In this document: positions 41,501 to 55,500 of the stretch, piece after piece
Layout: the number at the start of each line of letters is the position of its first letter
How positions within the stretch are numbered: position 1 is the stretch's first letter
From: Ridgeia piscesae
Lineage: Eukaryota; Annelida; Polychaeta; Sabellida; Siboglinidae
DNA length: 64,000 nucleotides
Assembly: GCA_025642075.2 (NCBI GenBank)
Contig: JAODUO010000184.1
Coordinates: forward strand, 297,501-361,500
Direction: 5' to 3'
The notes under the pieces: generated by a model
What the model was told of the DNA's origin: nothing
The model's input: the letters and a program-made list of their open reading frames with translations, nothing else
Databases searched by the model: none
Made by a program: the position numbers and the translations under genes

Positions 41501-43491
41501 TACAGTAAAAAGTGACACCGCTGACAGACACGACCGACTGACTACAGTAAGAAGTGACAACGCTGACAGACATGACCGACTACAGTAAGAAGTGACAACG
41601 CTGACAGACACGACCGACTGACTACAGTAAGAAGTGACAACCCTGACAGACACGACCGACTGACTACAGTAAGAAGTGACAACGCTGACAGACACGACTG
41701 ACTACAGTAAGAAGTGACAACCCTGACAGACACGACCGACTGACTACAGTAAGAAGTGACAACGCTGACAGACACGACCGACTACAGTAAGAAGTGACAA
41801 CGCTGACAGACACGACCGACTGACTACAGTAAGAAGTGACAACCCTGACAGACACGACCGACTGACTACAGTAAGAAGTGACAACGCTGACAGACACGAC
41901 CGACTGACTACAGTAAGAAGTGACAACGCTGACAGACACGACTGACTACAGTAAGAAGTGACAACCCTGACAGACACGACTGACCGACTACAGTAAGAAG
42001 TGACAACCCTGACAGACACGACTGACCGACTACAGTAAGAAGTGACAACGCTGACAGACACGACTGACTACAGTAAGAAGTGACAACCTGACAGACACGA
42101 CCGACTGACTACAGTAAGAAGTGACAACGCTGACAGACACGACCGACTGACTACAGTAAGAAGTGACAACGCTGACAGACACAACTGACTACAGTAAGAA
42201 GTGACAACCCTGACAGACACGACCGACTGACTACAGTAAGAAGTGACAACGCTGACAGACACGACCGACTGACTACAGTAAGAAGTGACAACGCTGACAG
42301 ACACGACTGACTACAGTAAGAAGTGACAACCCTGACAGACACGACTGACCGACTACAGTAAGAAGTGACAACCCTGACAGACCCGACTGACCGACTACAG
42401 TAAGAAGTGACAACGCTGACAGACACGACTGACCGACTACAGTAAGAAGTGACAACCCTGACAGACACGACTGACCGACTACAGTAAGAAGTGACAACGC
42501 TGACAGACACAACTGACTACAGTAAGAAGTGACAACGCTGACAGACACGACCGACTGACTACAGTAAGAAGTGACAACCCTGACAGACACGACCGACTGA
42601 CTACAGTAAGAAGTGACAACGCTGACAGACACGACCGACTGACTACAGTAAGAAGTGACAACGCTGACAGACACGACTGACTACAGTAAGAAGTGACAAT
42701 GCTGACAGACATGACTGACTAGAGTAATAAGTGACAATGCTGACACACACAGTTGACTGTACACTTGAGAGTGTAGGACGTTATTCTTGTGATTACTGTG
42801 GCAAACTACGTTTTAGTAGTTGATTTATGAATACAACAGCAAGACAAAGTGCACGCAATAGAAGCACACAGCCAAGTGAGAGGAAATGTTAACTTACTGG
42901 TCCAGCTTTCCGTCGCTTCGGCTCTGGTGTGAATTTGCCCCCTCGACCTAGAAAATGTTGGAACATTCACTAACCAAATACTATTATAGTTATGAAAAAA
43001 TTAGCAGAAAAACAACAAATCTTACTTTACAGTTTTATTAATAACCACAACTGAACGTAATTTTATTGATGACATACAGATACTGAACAACCCTGTATAC
43101 TTTTGGTTGCATATTATAGGAAACTTTTAAAATAATATATATGGGCTTTGCCGTAGTACCAAATTTGTTCGTTCGAGGGAAATCCTGAAGAATGTGACTT
43201 GAACAAGTGCGATTTACTGGTTCTGTTTTATGAAATTCATGCGTGAAATGTTATATAGCCTTCTCAAAGAGAATACAAAATGTACCAAATAGTAATATAA
43301 ATGGGAAATAAGACTTGCCAGTCGATAGAAAAGACACTAAAGTGTGCTTTGGTGATGAAAAGTCAAAATTATCAAATATCACTGTGCAATGTTTATATTA
43401 TGTTTTCTCAAAATCAACTTTGCTGATATGTGACTCATTTCGTTTCATTATATATATATGTGTGAATATATGTGTGTGTGTATACACACCA

Positions 43492-43555
<64 letters not shown>

Positions 43556-46500
43556 CACACACAGTAAATTATTGAGGGGACTGATTATGATATTTAGATG
43601 ATCCCAGACTATTGTTTGTCGCAGAAACATTGCAGTATCATCATAATTAAATAACTCTACCTTAATTGTGGACCTATCAGGGGTAGGCAACAAAACAACT
43701 GGCAAGAGACCTAAGCAACACACTTTTTCCAGTGTGTACTTTCATTTTCACTTTATAAACAATCTGCAGTATTTAATTATTAATACATATTGGAGGTTCT
43801 ATTTTTGCGAGTTGACCGATCCTGCTTGGCTTTAGGGGAGCTTATGTCCAGTGTTGATGGTCAACAGAACAGTGCAGCCACATCTGGTGTCCAGCATAGA
43901 TGACCGCAGGTAAGACAACTAAGTAGTCAATGTTGTGTCACACTGACCACATGTTACCTGCCTCGGGCCACAGGCACGTGGCGGGAATGACTCGCTTACT
44001 TGCATGCCTGCCAGGCACACCTCAGTGCTATTATACAACCCCCCCCAGCCCCACGGAAAATCAATACATTTTATGCAATGTTATGATGTAACATAAATTG
44101 TCTAAAATTAACTTTATTTCAAACATCACAAAATAACACAAAAACTACACTGTCCATAATCTATCAATTTTACGGTGTCGGAAAAAGCAACAATTACTTA
44201 TTGTCTCAAAGGTACCGTAAAACTAATGTTCAAGGGTTTAAATTTCACAAATGATTTTTTAAATATGCTTATATTGTTACAAAAATATTATACATAACAG
44301 TGAACCAATTTTACGAGTATTGTCCCTGTTTTCATTGAGTTTGTTTACAAACATATTCAAAGCAATATCTTTATCCTTGTCATGTAAACAAACAAACAAA
44401 CAAAATTCTGTAGCATTGTAATCACAAGCTACGCTTTGTAGTTTTCAAATTTATAATAAAAATAACAATATAATTTGTAAGTCTCAAATAAAAAAATATT
44501 ACAAACTACTGTTATAATAACAAAGATACCGTTAAAACACTGCATAAAAGTGTAATAAATAAATAATGCACCCACCTCGTAAACTGTCGTCTGATGGTCG
44601 TTTGCTTGTGAATGGATAGTAGGGAGAGCCAGGTTTGTTGGAGGGAGGCATGGAGTTGGGAGAAAGGGGAAGACTCCCTGGCATCATTCCCTGCAACCAG
44701 ACATCACACAGGTCTCACAGAACTTGTTACACAATATTTTTATTTACCCGAGTAATTGTGTAACTTTTTAACATCTTAATTTGTTTATATGCTGTCAATG
44801 CTAGAACAAGTATATTGATGATATACTGCAGAGTCTGCAATGCCAGGAATGCTGATAACCACCAAGTGTACTAGCTGAACTACAATTTTCCCGTGGACAT
44901 GAAGACAGATCGACGTAGATGACCCATTGGCAGTGACTTATTTTCGTCAACATGTGGAACTGTCTTGTGTGGAGTTTGGTGCTATCTATACTTGATTTGC
45001 TTATTTTAGCCGTATTTTATAAGCATGCTCACAACGCTGACATGAAGCTGAAAGAATGCATGACATTTGTGAAAGAGTTAGCTATATTTTGTAATTTCAA
45101 GTCGATGTTGTATTAAAACAGAACATTACAGCTGGTGATATCAGTGTATGAGAAGGTATTCATTTGCCAAATGGCTAATCAAATAAATACATTACAAGGC
45201 TTAAATCACATGTACACACAGCTTGTCACCATTGCATAGTGATAATAATACACTTCCTGAACTGATTGTATAAACCAAGTTTCTCGTTATAACAAAAATT
45301 AATAGTCTGTGTTTATACCACAACACAAGTCAACATATAATACATATAAGTGTTTCACTTCATGTCTACTCCTTTTCAAAACATATTTCTTAATTGTATT
45401 TCATTCGTACCATGTGACTTATTATTATTTGTATTTGTATTGCTTGCTTTTTAATGTTGTGTGTTTTGAAATAAATTGAAAATTGAATTGAACATAGACC
45501 ATTTCAAGCATCCCAAACGACAGCATCCCAAAGGTCTGTTCGTACATAACCATTCAATATAGTAATAACACTGAACTTCAGTTGTATGACCAAATGATCT
45601 ATGTGGCCAAGACGTCAATGATTCATAATCTAAAGACAGACCTACAATTGATGGTATTTGCTACTCTGGCCAGCGTGACTTTGGAATTGCATCAACGTAG
45701 GCTGCCTAATGATCACTAATAGGCCTACCTTACAACTGTGACACCCAAATTAATAAACTAGCCTAACCCTGAACGTTGCCAAATTCTACACGTGCACAGA
45801 CAAAGAACAAACTACTATTTCCTAGAACTCAACTCGTGCTAAAAACTCTCATTTTCTGCATTATTTCAGTAACGTAAACAGCAAATGCAACACACTAGCG
45901 GCACATCAATTATTTCCAAATGATTCCACACGGTGATCAGTTAACCAGGTACGCAAGATGTCATCTTCGCGAGCATACTGATCAATTGAGCGCCTCTTAG
46001 CAAGGCACACAAACGTGCACGCATTCATGCACACACAGGTACTGGAACCCATGCGGTGTAAAGTGCAGCCTGTGGTCCATCGCTGCATAACCTCACTGCA
46101 GGCTATTGTGTGTTTGTGTGGCCAGAAAGTAAATGATCCCTTACCCCTTTACAACACTGATTGCTCCCTGCCATCAGCCACCTGAGACTGTGGTCACATG
46201 ACACGCCTATCCGTCACATGATCACAACCAACAGTATCATCGACGACAAAACGCAGGAAACTGGAAGACAGGAGTGTGATCATATTGTAAAAGAACTGCT
46301 AATTTGAGTAGATTGTTTAGGCGTCGTATTCATCGATATCTGTACTCATTGTTGCAATCAGAAATTAAACCACTTTGAGTTCACTGTCACAGCAAATGTC
46401 CACCTCGAAGATTGGAAGGTGGTCATCGATTGACAAGATGTACGCACATGTAACCTATATATATAAAAATTCCCAGTTGGTTAAGAGAACTTTATTAGTG

Positions 46501-49500
46501 GTTTCAGGCCTTGTCTCAGATGTCATATGGACACAATTTGATTATTTATAACATCACGCATATCTTATGATTGTTCAAAGGATTATCGATCAGTTAGAAA
46601 TATTTTGTATCACTTGCATTAATGTGTGTGTTCAAATTTACATCATTTGCGAATACTTCAAGAAGTATATTCTGAGTTTTTGTGTTACTGTGTATGGCAC
46701 CACCTGTACGACGGACATTTATTGTTAGTCTTTGTCACACCCAACTGCAAACATGTAACTATAAAGGATTTTTATTCAGCGAGATTTTATTATCAAATTT
46801 TCTCATATTTTCATGCTAAAACATGTCAGCATTAACCACTCCACTACTTCATGCATCTTTGTTAATACATAATGCTGGCATGGATGATTCAGCCAATTTT
46901 TGCTCTCTTTACATGAATGTAAAAACACCTCATTTTCGTCGTTGAGCTACGACAATGCGATGCTGCTTTATCAGGATAATTGCGTTTCCAGACAGATGAT
47001 CTTGACTGCGTCAAATCAACCTGGCTTCAACGAGAGCCGAATGAAAAGCTAATCGGTGTAACTGTGATAGGACTATCTCGTAGCTAGCGTGTTCAGTTTC
47101 CTGTCACTACAACAAATCTGAGATGATAATGTCCTGAACGTTCACACCCCATAGATCTGGTGGCTCATGGTACATTTCAGAGGATACAGGGAAACAACAT
47201 TGGGGCAACCTTGTCTGCATCAGGACATGGGGATACTACACACAAGTGTGATAAACACTCATCAACCCTACACACCTAACTAACTAGCACACCTATCAGA
47301 CGACACATTTAATTTACACATCTGCTCATACACATGCGTGTCATACACTCATACGTTTTTATTCATACACATAATTTATAAAGTCACACGTTTACAGAAC
47401 ACATGTTTATGCTCAAGTGAACACATACACATGTGGGAACACATAACAGAACACATCAACTGTTACACAAGACCATTCACACACACACACACGCATATGG
47501 ACACATACAGACACACACATTCATTACACACCCACTTACTTGTGCGAGGTATATTCGCGGATACAAATATATCAGGTTATGCGGGTACAGACTGGGATAC
47601 ATCTTGCGCTACAGATGACCGCAACAGGACCGAAACGAAGCGACCACGAGAGGTGACCAGACCGGACAGTGGACACGAGCTGGACACGCCGACGGAGTCA
47701 ATAGATGAGCATGGCAAGGACAATCAAGACTGCCAAATGTCATCTGTGACGAGACCGAGTAATCTGCGCAGGGTCAGGTGCAAGCCAGCCACTTCTTATT
47801 AACGGCAGGTGAAATCATTACACGTGTAAACAATGAGTCTATCGCAGACGCGGTCCACGCTTCCACAGCTATTCTTGTGGTTCTGCTGTCACACCACGTG
47901 CACAATTATGGCCCTCCGACACGTCCGATGGCCCCAAATACAGACAGATGCAATGGTGCTAAATACAGGCACGTGCAATGGTGCCAAATAAAGGCATGTG
48001 CAATGGTGCCAAATACAGGCACGTGCAATGGTGCCAAATACAGGCACGTGCAGTGGCCCAGAATACAGACACATGCAATGGCCTGGAATACAGACCCCGT
48101 TCTAAAGAATTTAGCTTCCAGAGTTTCATTTCTGGAGGTAAAAATTCATCGTCGAAACCTTGTACAAAGACCCATCATACAGTTGGCTGTTCAAGGATTC
48201 AACATGTTTTGTATGTAGACCTTCCAATCAACAAGAACCACTTGAGGTACATCCATAGATCAACTTGTGACAACAGTGAGAGCAAAATAATCTGACTACA
48301 AACAGATCAGGACAAACCAGGAAAGGAAATGACCAGGAAACTTAACCGACAAATCCAGATAAGATGGTGTATTAATGTTAGCAGAATGTGGCTTAGCCTT
48401 TCTTTAGGTCAGTAGTTACATAAGACAGTGTCATTTAAAGAGTTGTTCCTTTAATTGTGCTTACCGTCCACAGGTCCCTGGCGTATCCATCCATCTGCCG
48501 ACAACATTAACATTGCTTTCCAGTGTCAAAACCCACAAACCATACTAAACTTAATTTCTTGTGCAAAAGATGTCTTATCTGTACCATTATTCACACAGGT
48601 AACTTATGGAGTATCCATCCAGGTAAGTACTGGTTGTGACTGAGATGGAGATGACTCCAACAGGTTGCCACTGCAGCTGCCGGACCAGCCGTCACGCACG
48701 GCCGCCCATCCTTGCCAATCCTTCAGGAAGACAAGATGCGCGCGGCTGCTCATAGCTGCTCATACAACACACGGCTGTCCCTGGGCCATTAGATTCATAT
48801 TCATAAACACCGCCATCAGTCGTGGCCATTTGTCTCTTGTTGTCCCAACAGCTGACATTTCCCCCTCCCTCCCCCCCTCCCCCTACACTCCCCATCTTCT
48901 CCCATTCCATCCATATCTGCTGCTGGAACTTCTACGCATGGGTGACTGCTCAGAATACAGTTCTCTCTGGGCACACTATGTGACGTGGATTAATCCCTTA
49001 AAGTTTGGAGTTTGAGTTTCAAGCCATTTAAGAAGAAAACATTAAGACACTCTAACACATACAGTAGATGCATTATACAGCGTGTAGTTAGACACCGTAC
49101 AATACATGACTGTGTGATATATTTACCCACTGCTATTTCCTTAATACTACCTGTTGCTGCTTTGTCTTAATACATTTGTCACCACTAATTTCTATGTTAG
49201 TACAACCAAAATAAAATTATTACAGGTGAAATTTAATATAAACACAAACATAAACAGTATGGACTGTGCACTGTTAATGGAAGGTTTCAATTATTTTAAA
49301 AACTAATTAGTTTTATCTATAATGCAATGGCTTATCTAATCAGAATCAGTAAACAATTGCAAAGCAGTTAAACTTTACTCCTTGTACAATTCCAGGTTAA
49401 ATCTCTTGACTTATTCAGTCTAGATTCTGTGCCTTTGTTTATATGCCCTTGTTAATTAATGCCACAATTGCTGCTAATAACTCTCGCTTGTCCTCCTCCA

Positions 49501-52500
49501 TCGTCTGACGGTTTTGCTCTTTACCAAGAAGATAAACCACCCGACCGCGATAAAGACAAACAAGGTGGCTAACCAAACCAAGATTGAGACATTGTCATCC
49601 CATACTGTGCTTACATCATTCATACATCATGCCAAAGTACAAGACAAGATTAACTTACTGTCTAATCTTGTTTTCAAAAGCTGATACAACGAGCTGCCGA
49701 TTCATATCGTCACGACACACTTGTGTGATTGTCGTGATGTTGCTTTTATACATCTACAAAATGTCTGTTATCTAAAATTTTAATTAGGTTAATATTATAA
49801 TCCATCTTTGCACTTATGTCGGCCATTTCATGGATCCATCAGTGATAACAATTACCAAAGCTCTTTGTTTCAGGATGTGTCTACTGAATACACACACGAG
49901 ACGATTGCGACTACCTGTGACGCACCCAACTTTATGTGGCAAATGATGGGTACTTTGTGAATAATGTGTCATTCAAACAGGCTCTACACACTGTTTTGAT
50001 CTTACTCTGTGGGCTGTAACTGCTGCCAGTGCAAATGTAGCCCAGCTAATTAATCAGCACATCACAAGACCGTGACGTTCTACTGTAATAAGTTTTCTTT
50101 ACATTCGTTCAGTCAAGAACAGAGCTGTGTTGGTGTAACACTGACAAAGCTGTAACACTGACAATCATGTTATGAATGAAGTCATGCCATCCGATTCAAA
50201 ACATAACATATTTCTCGACCCAGTCACAAGCGATGCAGAGGTGTTGCCGTACTCTAGAAAAGCTTATTGTTCACCAAGACTGGATTCTACATGGAACGGC
50301 ACATATACACATTTTGTATGGTCATTCCTGGTGATATGAAACCAAGATTGTACATTGTTTGCTTCGACAATGACAACCCAAGTGACATCTATGAAACAGA
50401 CCCCCGTGTGTGATGGAATCCTGCTTCAAAGGTTTCTGCCACCCACAATCACACAAATTCACCCAACAAGTCACGTGATTTAGATCTGATTTCTATGTTG
50501 CTTTGAATGCCTGGATCATTTCATCCACTGATACAGCCGTCATCAACAAATCGTTGGCAATGTTAATTGTACTTGAACATTTAAACCATGCAGCTGTGAC
50601 TTCACTGCTCAACAGGCCGGACCTTGATAAAACATTCTGATTAATTATTGCCCTGTATCAAACCCACCGTATGTGCTGGCACTTCTCAAGAAAGTGGTTC
50701 AACACCGTTTGAAAACACCCAAGAGCATTTTATCCTTAAGTGGATTTGTGCACTATATAAATTCCGATATTACTATTATTATTACCCAGCAGCCTGTGTA
50801 GCCGTCCCTCCACTCTGTGACGTTTACGATGCCAAGAACTCGTAAAGTTGGCAGCCAACTGGTTTATTAGCAAGACAAAAACATGAGATGTGGAAGACAA
50901 TATAAAAGGCACCTAGTGGCACCTTGCTGAAACTGAGCACCGATAGTGGGTGCCGTACATCAGTGGGAGAGATGTGATGGGCAGGACAAGGGTGCTGGTC
51001 CTACTGCGGACGGACGGGACGGACCCACCTGTTGCTCCATCTGTCAGAGGGTTCAGCCATAAGTACCTGTCATAAGTGGGAGTAGCAGGGAGACTGGCAA
51101 CAGTTGTAAAGCACCCCTGCTTCTGTCCCTCTCATCCCATCTGTCTCCCACAACGTACGCTCCCTTGCATTCCAGCTCACCACGTCCACTGTCTTGGGGG
51201 GGGGGGGCATTAAAAACAATCCACTGACAGTGTTGTCTCCCTCTTTGTGTCTGTAGACTGGGTTACGATTATTTTCGTCTATTTCCCATTTCCAGTCTTC
51301 TGTCATTGATGTCCTAATGCTACCCCCATCACCTGTTTCTACCTTCCCATCTCTTGCTCCCATTTATTTCCCCCTCAAAATGTGGAGCATAAACAATTAA
51401 GGTTATCAATGAATGAACCAGTGAATGAAAGAGTGAGTGACTGAGTCAATAAATAAATAAATAAATCGATTGATCAATCGATCGATCAATCAATTGATTA
51501 ATCAATCAATCAATCAATCGATCAATCAACCAATCAATCAATCAATTGATTAATCAATCAACCAATCAAAACAAATTGTATTTTCTATCCTAAAAACAAT
51601 ACATTTTAAAACAGAACACTCTCTTTAGGCTCTTGTCACTTGTTGAGCAGAGTATCCTCTAGTACAAGCTTCAAAGTGTCACTGAGTGATCCTACACCTG
51701 CAACAGTGTCAGTGACCAACAACTTAACTCACATTTCCAACAGAACAGATCGCTCAGACTTGTTGTTCATGCACGCATGCATGTGCACACACAAGCGCAC
51801 ACGGCGTGTACGTAGCACGGTGCCGTTTTATTAATGTGCAGTTACTGTTATAGCAGGAGATATAACGGTGAGGATCTATGGCCATTGATCAGTGTTAATG
51901 AGTCAGCGCAGACAGTTTGTCGAGATAACACGCACCCAGCGTTCTGACTTCCCATACACAAGCACAGCCACAACCTGCACTCACCAATCATCACTCTACA
52001 ATTTATACCTTCACTTCCGGGAACAAACCTCTCCCAGTTGTGACTAGGGCACTAACCCCACCAGGCCACCCACCCGCCTATCTGCCCACTCTGTCACCAC
52101 CCCTCTGTGCACCCTGTCACCCACCCTTCCCCTCTCTCCTCCCAAACAGAGATACGTGGCTCAAAGGTCCCACAAACATTGACGTTTCAATCGTAGGAAC
52201 GGTTTGAATTATCCCCGACGTCGCATAAAAACTAGAAATTATTTCTCGCCTGACGTGTTCCGAGTGCTGGCGTCTTAATCTACGAAACACGACCTGCTGG
52301 TGACATTTGCTGTCAATGCACTGGGGTTTGGCGTTTAGGGGTCATACAACGCTTTGTCTGGAAAAGGGCTTTGTGTGAACCCACTATTTAGTCAGAGGTT
52401 GGGGGAAATTTGTCATGCTTTTGAACAAACACATTTTTATTGTTAGAGGACAAAATAATCTTGACATTTCAATTATTTTATTTTAAAAGGATATTTTATT

Positions 52501-55500
52501 GTTAATAATATATTTATGTAACGATTGTAGACGTTTTTTAATAATTATTTTACCACATTATGAAATTCCATGCTGCCAACACAAAACCACTATAAATTGT
52601 AATAATTATTTTGTGTTGAAATAGTTAGTTTAAACTCCACCAGTTAACGTGTGTACACTGGCATCAGTGGCATGACATTGAAAACGTATCAGTATCAACG
52701 AGTGTTTAAAACGTTCATGGCTAATGTCACTTTGAGTTTGAGTATGCTGGTAAACTGATCCGTTCAGTTGTGGTATTGGAATCAGGCTTCTTCGTCTTCC
52801 AAATGCTATTACACCAATCACATGAATATTATAGTATTCTCAGTATTCGCTTGTATAAAACATTTTGCTACAAAATAGAGCAGCACTTCTTAACCTCATA
52901 AACAGACTGTTACCTGATAAACAGACTGCTCTGTATAATTAAATTACTCTATAATTAAACAAATATGCGACTGTTATCTCTAGGAAGTCAACAGTACCGG
53001 GCGTCGACATATTTTGAGGTTTTAGTAAACTTAAAAAGCTTTTATTGGCATTTATCATTAATTCTGATTGGTCTGTGTCCGCACTTTTCCTGATGTTCCA
53101 TTGTCCACCCATAGGGGGTCGGGTTTCACCGACACGTCCAGATTAGCAACTATCGCATATCAGATCCTTCGACCGGCTGTGTGACAACCGCGCTTTCATT
53201 CCTCCTACAGTTTCAATTCATTTCCGTCTCAGCCGGCCGGCACTCCTAAACGCATACACACTAATATAAATGTTTGCCGATTGGCGTAAAAAGCTCTGAT
53301 TGTCAGGGTAATGGCGTGGCCGTCGACAACTATGGCCCCCAGGGGTCTCAGGTGTGCGGCAGCTATCACTCGTGGTAATTAGTCGGTGGCGCACTGTCTC
53401 GCTGAATCAAACGCATACAAAGTGGCAGAGCGGGGCAGATTGAAGCGTGTGTCGATGACGAGATGACAAATAATCTGGCATTTAGCCAAATCAAAGGCTC
53501 GCCTGTCGCACTTTAATATTTCCTCGCCTGCTTTATGATTAACCTAATGTTGCGCGAGTGAAAGGACTCTTTTAGCGGCTGGACCCGGGGGATTCCATGT
53601 CGTCTTCGCACCAGGCCAACGCAACGTGCTTAAATCAGGCGATGTCGGTTGTTTCTCTGTGTTTTAGTCTTGTTAAAAAGACAACACTACGAGAGTTTAC
53701 TACACAGTTTTGGCCGAAAAATGGTTCACAGATATTTTTAAATAATGATTTGTTTTATGAATGCAAATATACAAGTAAATGAAAGCTTGTAACTGCAGTT
53801 ATCTGTATATATTTTCTTAAAATAACAACCCAATGAGCAGATTGTTTTTAAATGTTCCTTTGGCATGACACTTCTTGAACTAACACACAGCTATAAAAAT
53901 AAACAGAAGCAATTCTGTTTGCAATACTTATGACTTTATATATTTATTAACTCAATTAATTACCTACAATTGATTTAAGAATCGCCTGAGAATGTTGTCT
54001 GACATCAGGAAAAAGACTTTACATGGATGAGGGGGATCACATGCAGCTTTTTCTTATGTTGGATATCAATGTCATGTTTCAGGCCATCACTACTAATATA
54101 CTGATGCCATTATAACTTTTGTCTGACAGGGTGGGGTTTTGGGCCAGATGAAATTAATTTAGTTTGATATCAATCGGACAAGAATGTTCTGAGAAGGTCC
54201 ATTATGTACATAAAACGGCCAATGTGTTTTGATAAAAAAATTAAACAATTCAAACCATTTTGTTGAATTATTTCATATAAAAGCAAACATTTATTTGCAT
54301 TCATGCACAGAACACAATGCAGGCCTCTTAATCTACCTAGTATCATTAGTATCACCTGTGACAAAAACATCACATCACCTGAAGGTTCAGTACAATCAGG
54401 TAAGTTAACATATAATTTAGCCCTATGAGGAATAAACACAATGGCACAGCGCCTTACTACTAAAACAATACCTCCACCGATTCCGCTGTCAGTGATGAAT
54501 AGGACCAATCAGCAGGTCTCTAGCCAATCTAAATTTAGTAGAGACCATGAGGAGGAATTGCAGCCTGGCCGAGCGAGAGTAGAGACCAGATCGGAGGGCC
54601 CCCGACTGATTAAAGACTCATTGTCAGAGCGCTGCTTAATTTACTGTTACAACGACAGAGACATTACAACGGAGGCTGTCATCTGTAGCCTTAATGACCG
54701 TCATTACGTCTGAGTGTATTGCGGGGAATCAGATGAAGCCACAACAGGCCGACAGTCTCAGTGTCCCAGCGCTCAATACGCCAGGCCTCACTGCTGTCTT
54801 CTTACCTAATGGCCCGTGAAATAACCGACGCATTCTCGCTGCTGCTAAAGTAACCTATCAGTTGTACCATCCGTGTGAGAATACACCGTTGTCAGACATG
54901 GACACCGTTGATTACAACCCTCTATTTAGACCATCCCCGCCCTTTTACCTGCAGCGTTTAGTGATCAGCACTTAGTTCGCCCCACCCCCAACATCAAAGA
55001 TGCTTACAAATACACATTCACCATCATTAGAAGCATAACAAATCAAAGAACAACCATAGCACCCTGTTGTCCTCTTGTCGTTGTATCACAACACCTTTCC
55101 TTGCCCCTCATCTTAATGGGGCGAGATCATTGGGGTTAGAAACTTAAAGGTCACAGTGCTGCAAACACAACTAACCTTTCATAGTCACCAAAAACTCACA
55201 TCGTGGGGTAAACACAAAATTATGCAAAATCAGATGCAGTGAAGCTTTATGAAGACCTCGGGAAACTACACCTGCCAGGAAGCATCCCACGTCTCAAGGT
55301 ATTTATCTCTAGTTTCTGCGCAAAAAAACATCCACGAGATAATTCAGCTACCTGCCAGCGCCAATGTAAAAGTTAAACACTGAACTGTGCAAACAGACGC
55401 CAACGACACACAGCTGTGAGTAGTCAGACCGTCGGAGCACCGCGGCACACGACAGCCAGACACAGGTCAGTGCTGCCACCTGGTGGACAAGGGTGGTGTC

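Noticed and set aside
41462..42712. Several overlapping 77-133-codon minus-strand frames with VVTSYCS repeats
   Set aside because: They are products of the minisatellite; they have no start context, domain or non-repeat part.
41195..42745. CRISPR-like periodic repeats
   Set aside because: Units are contiguous without unique spacers, and the genome is clearly eukaryotic.
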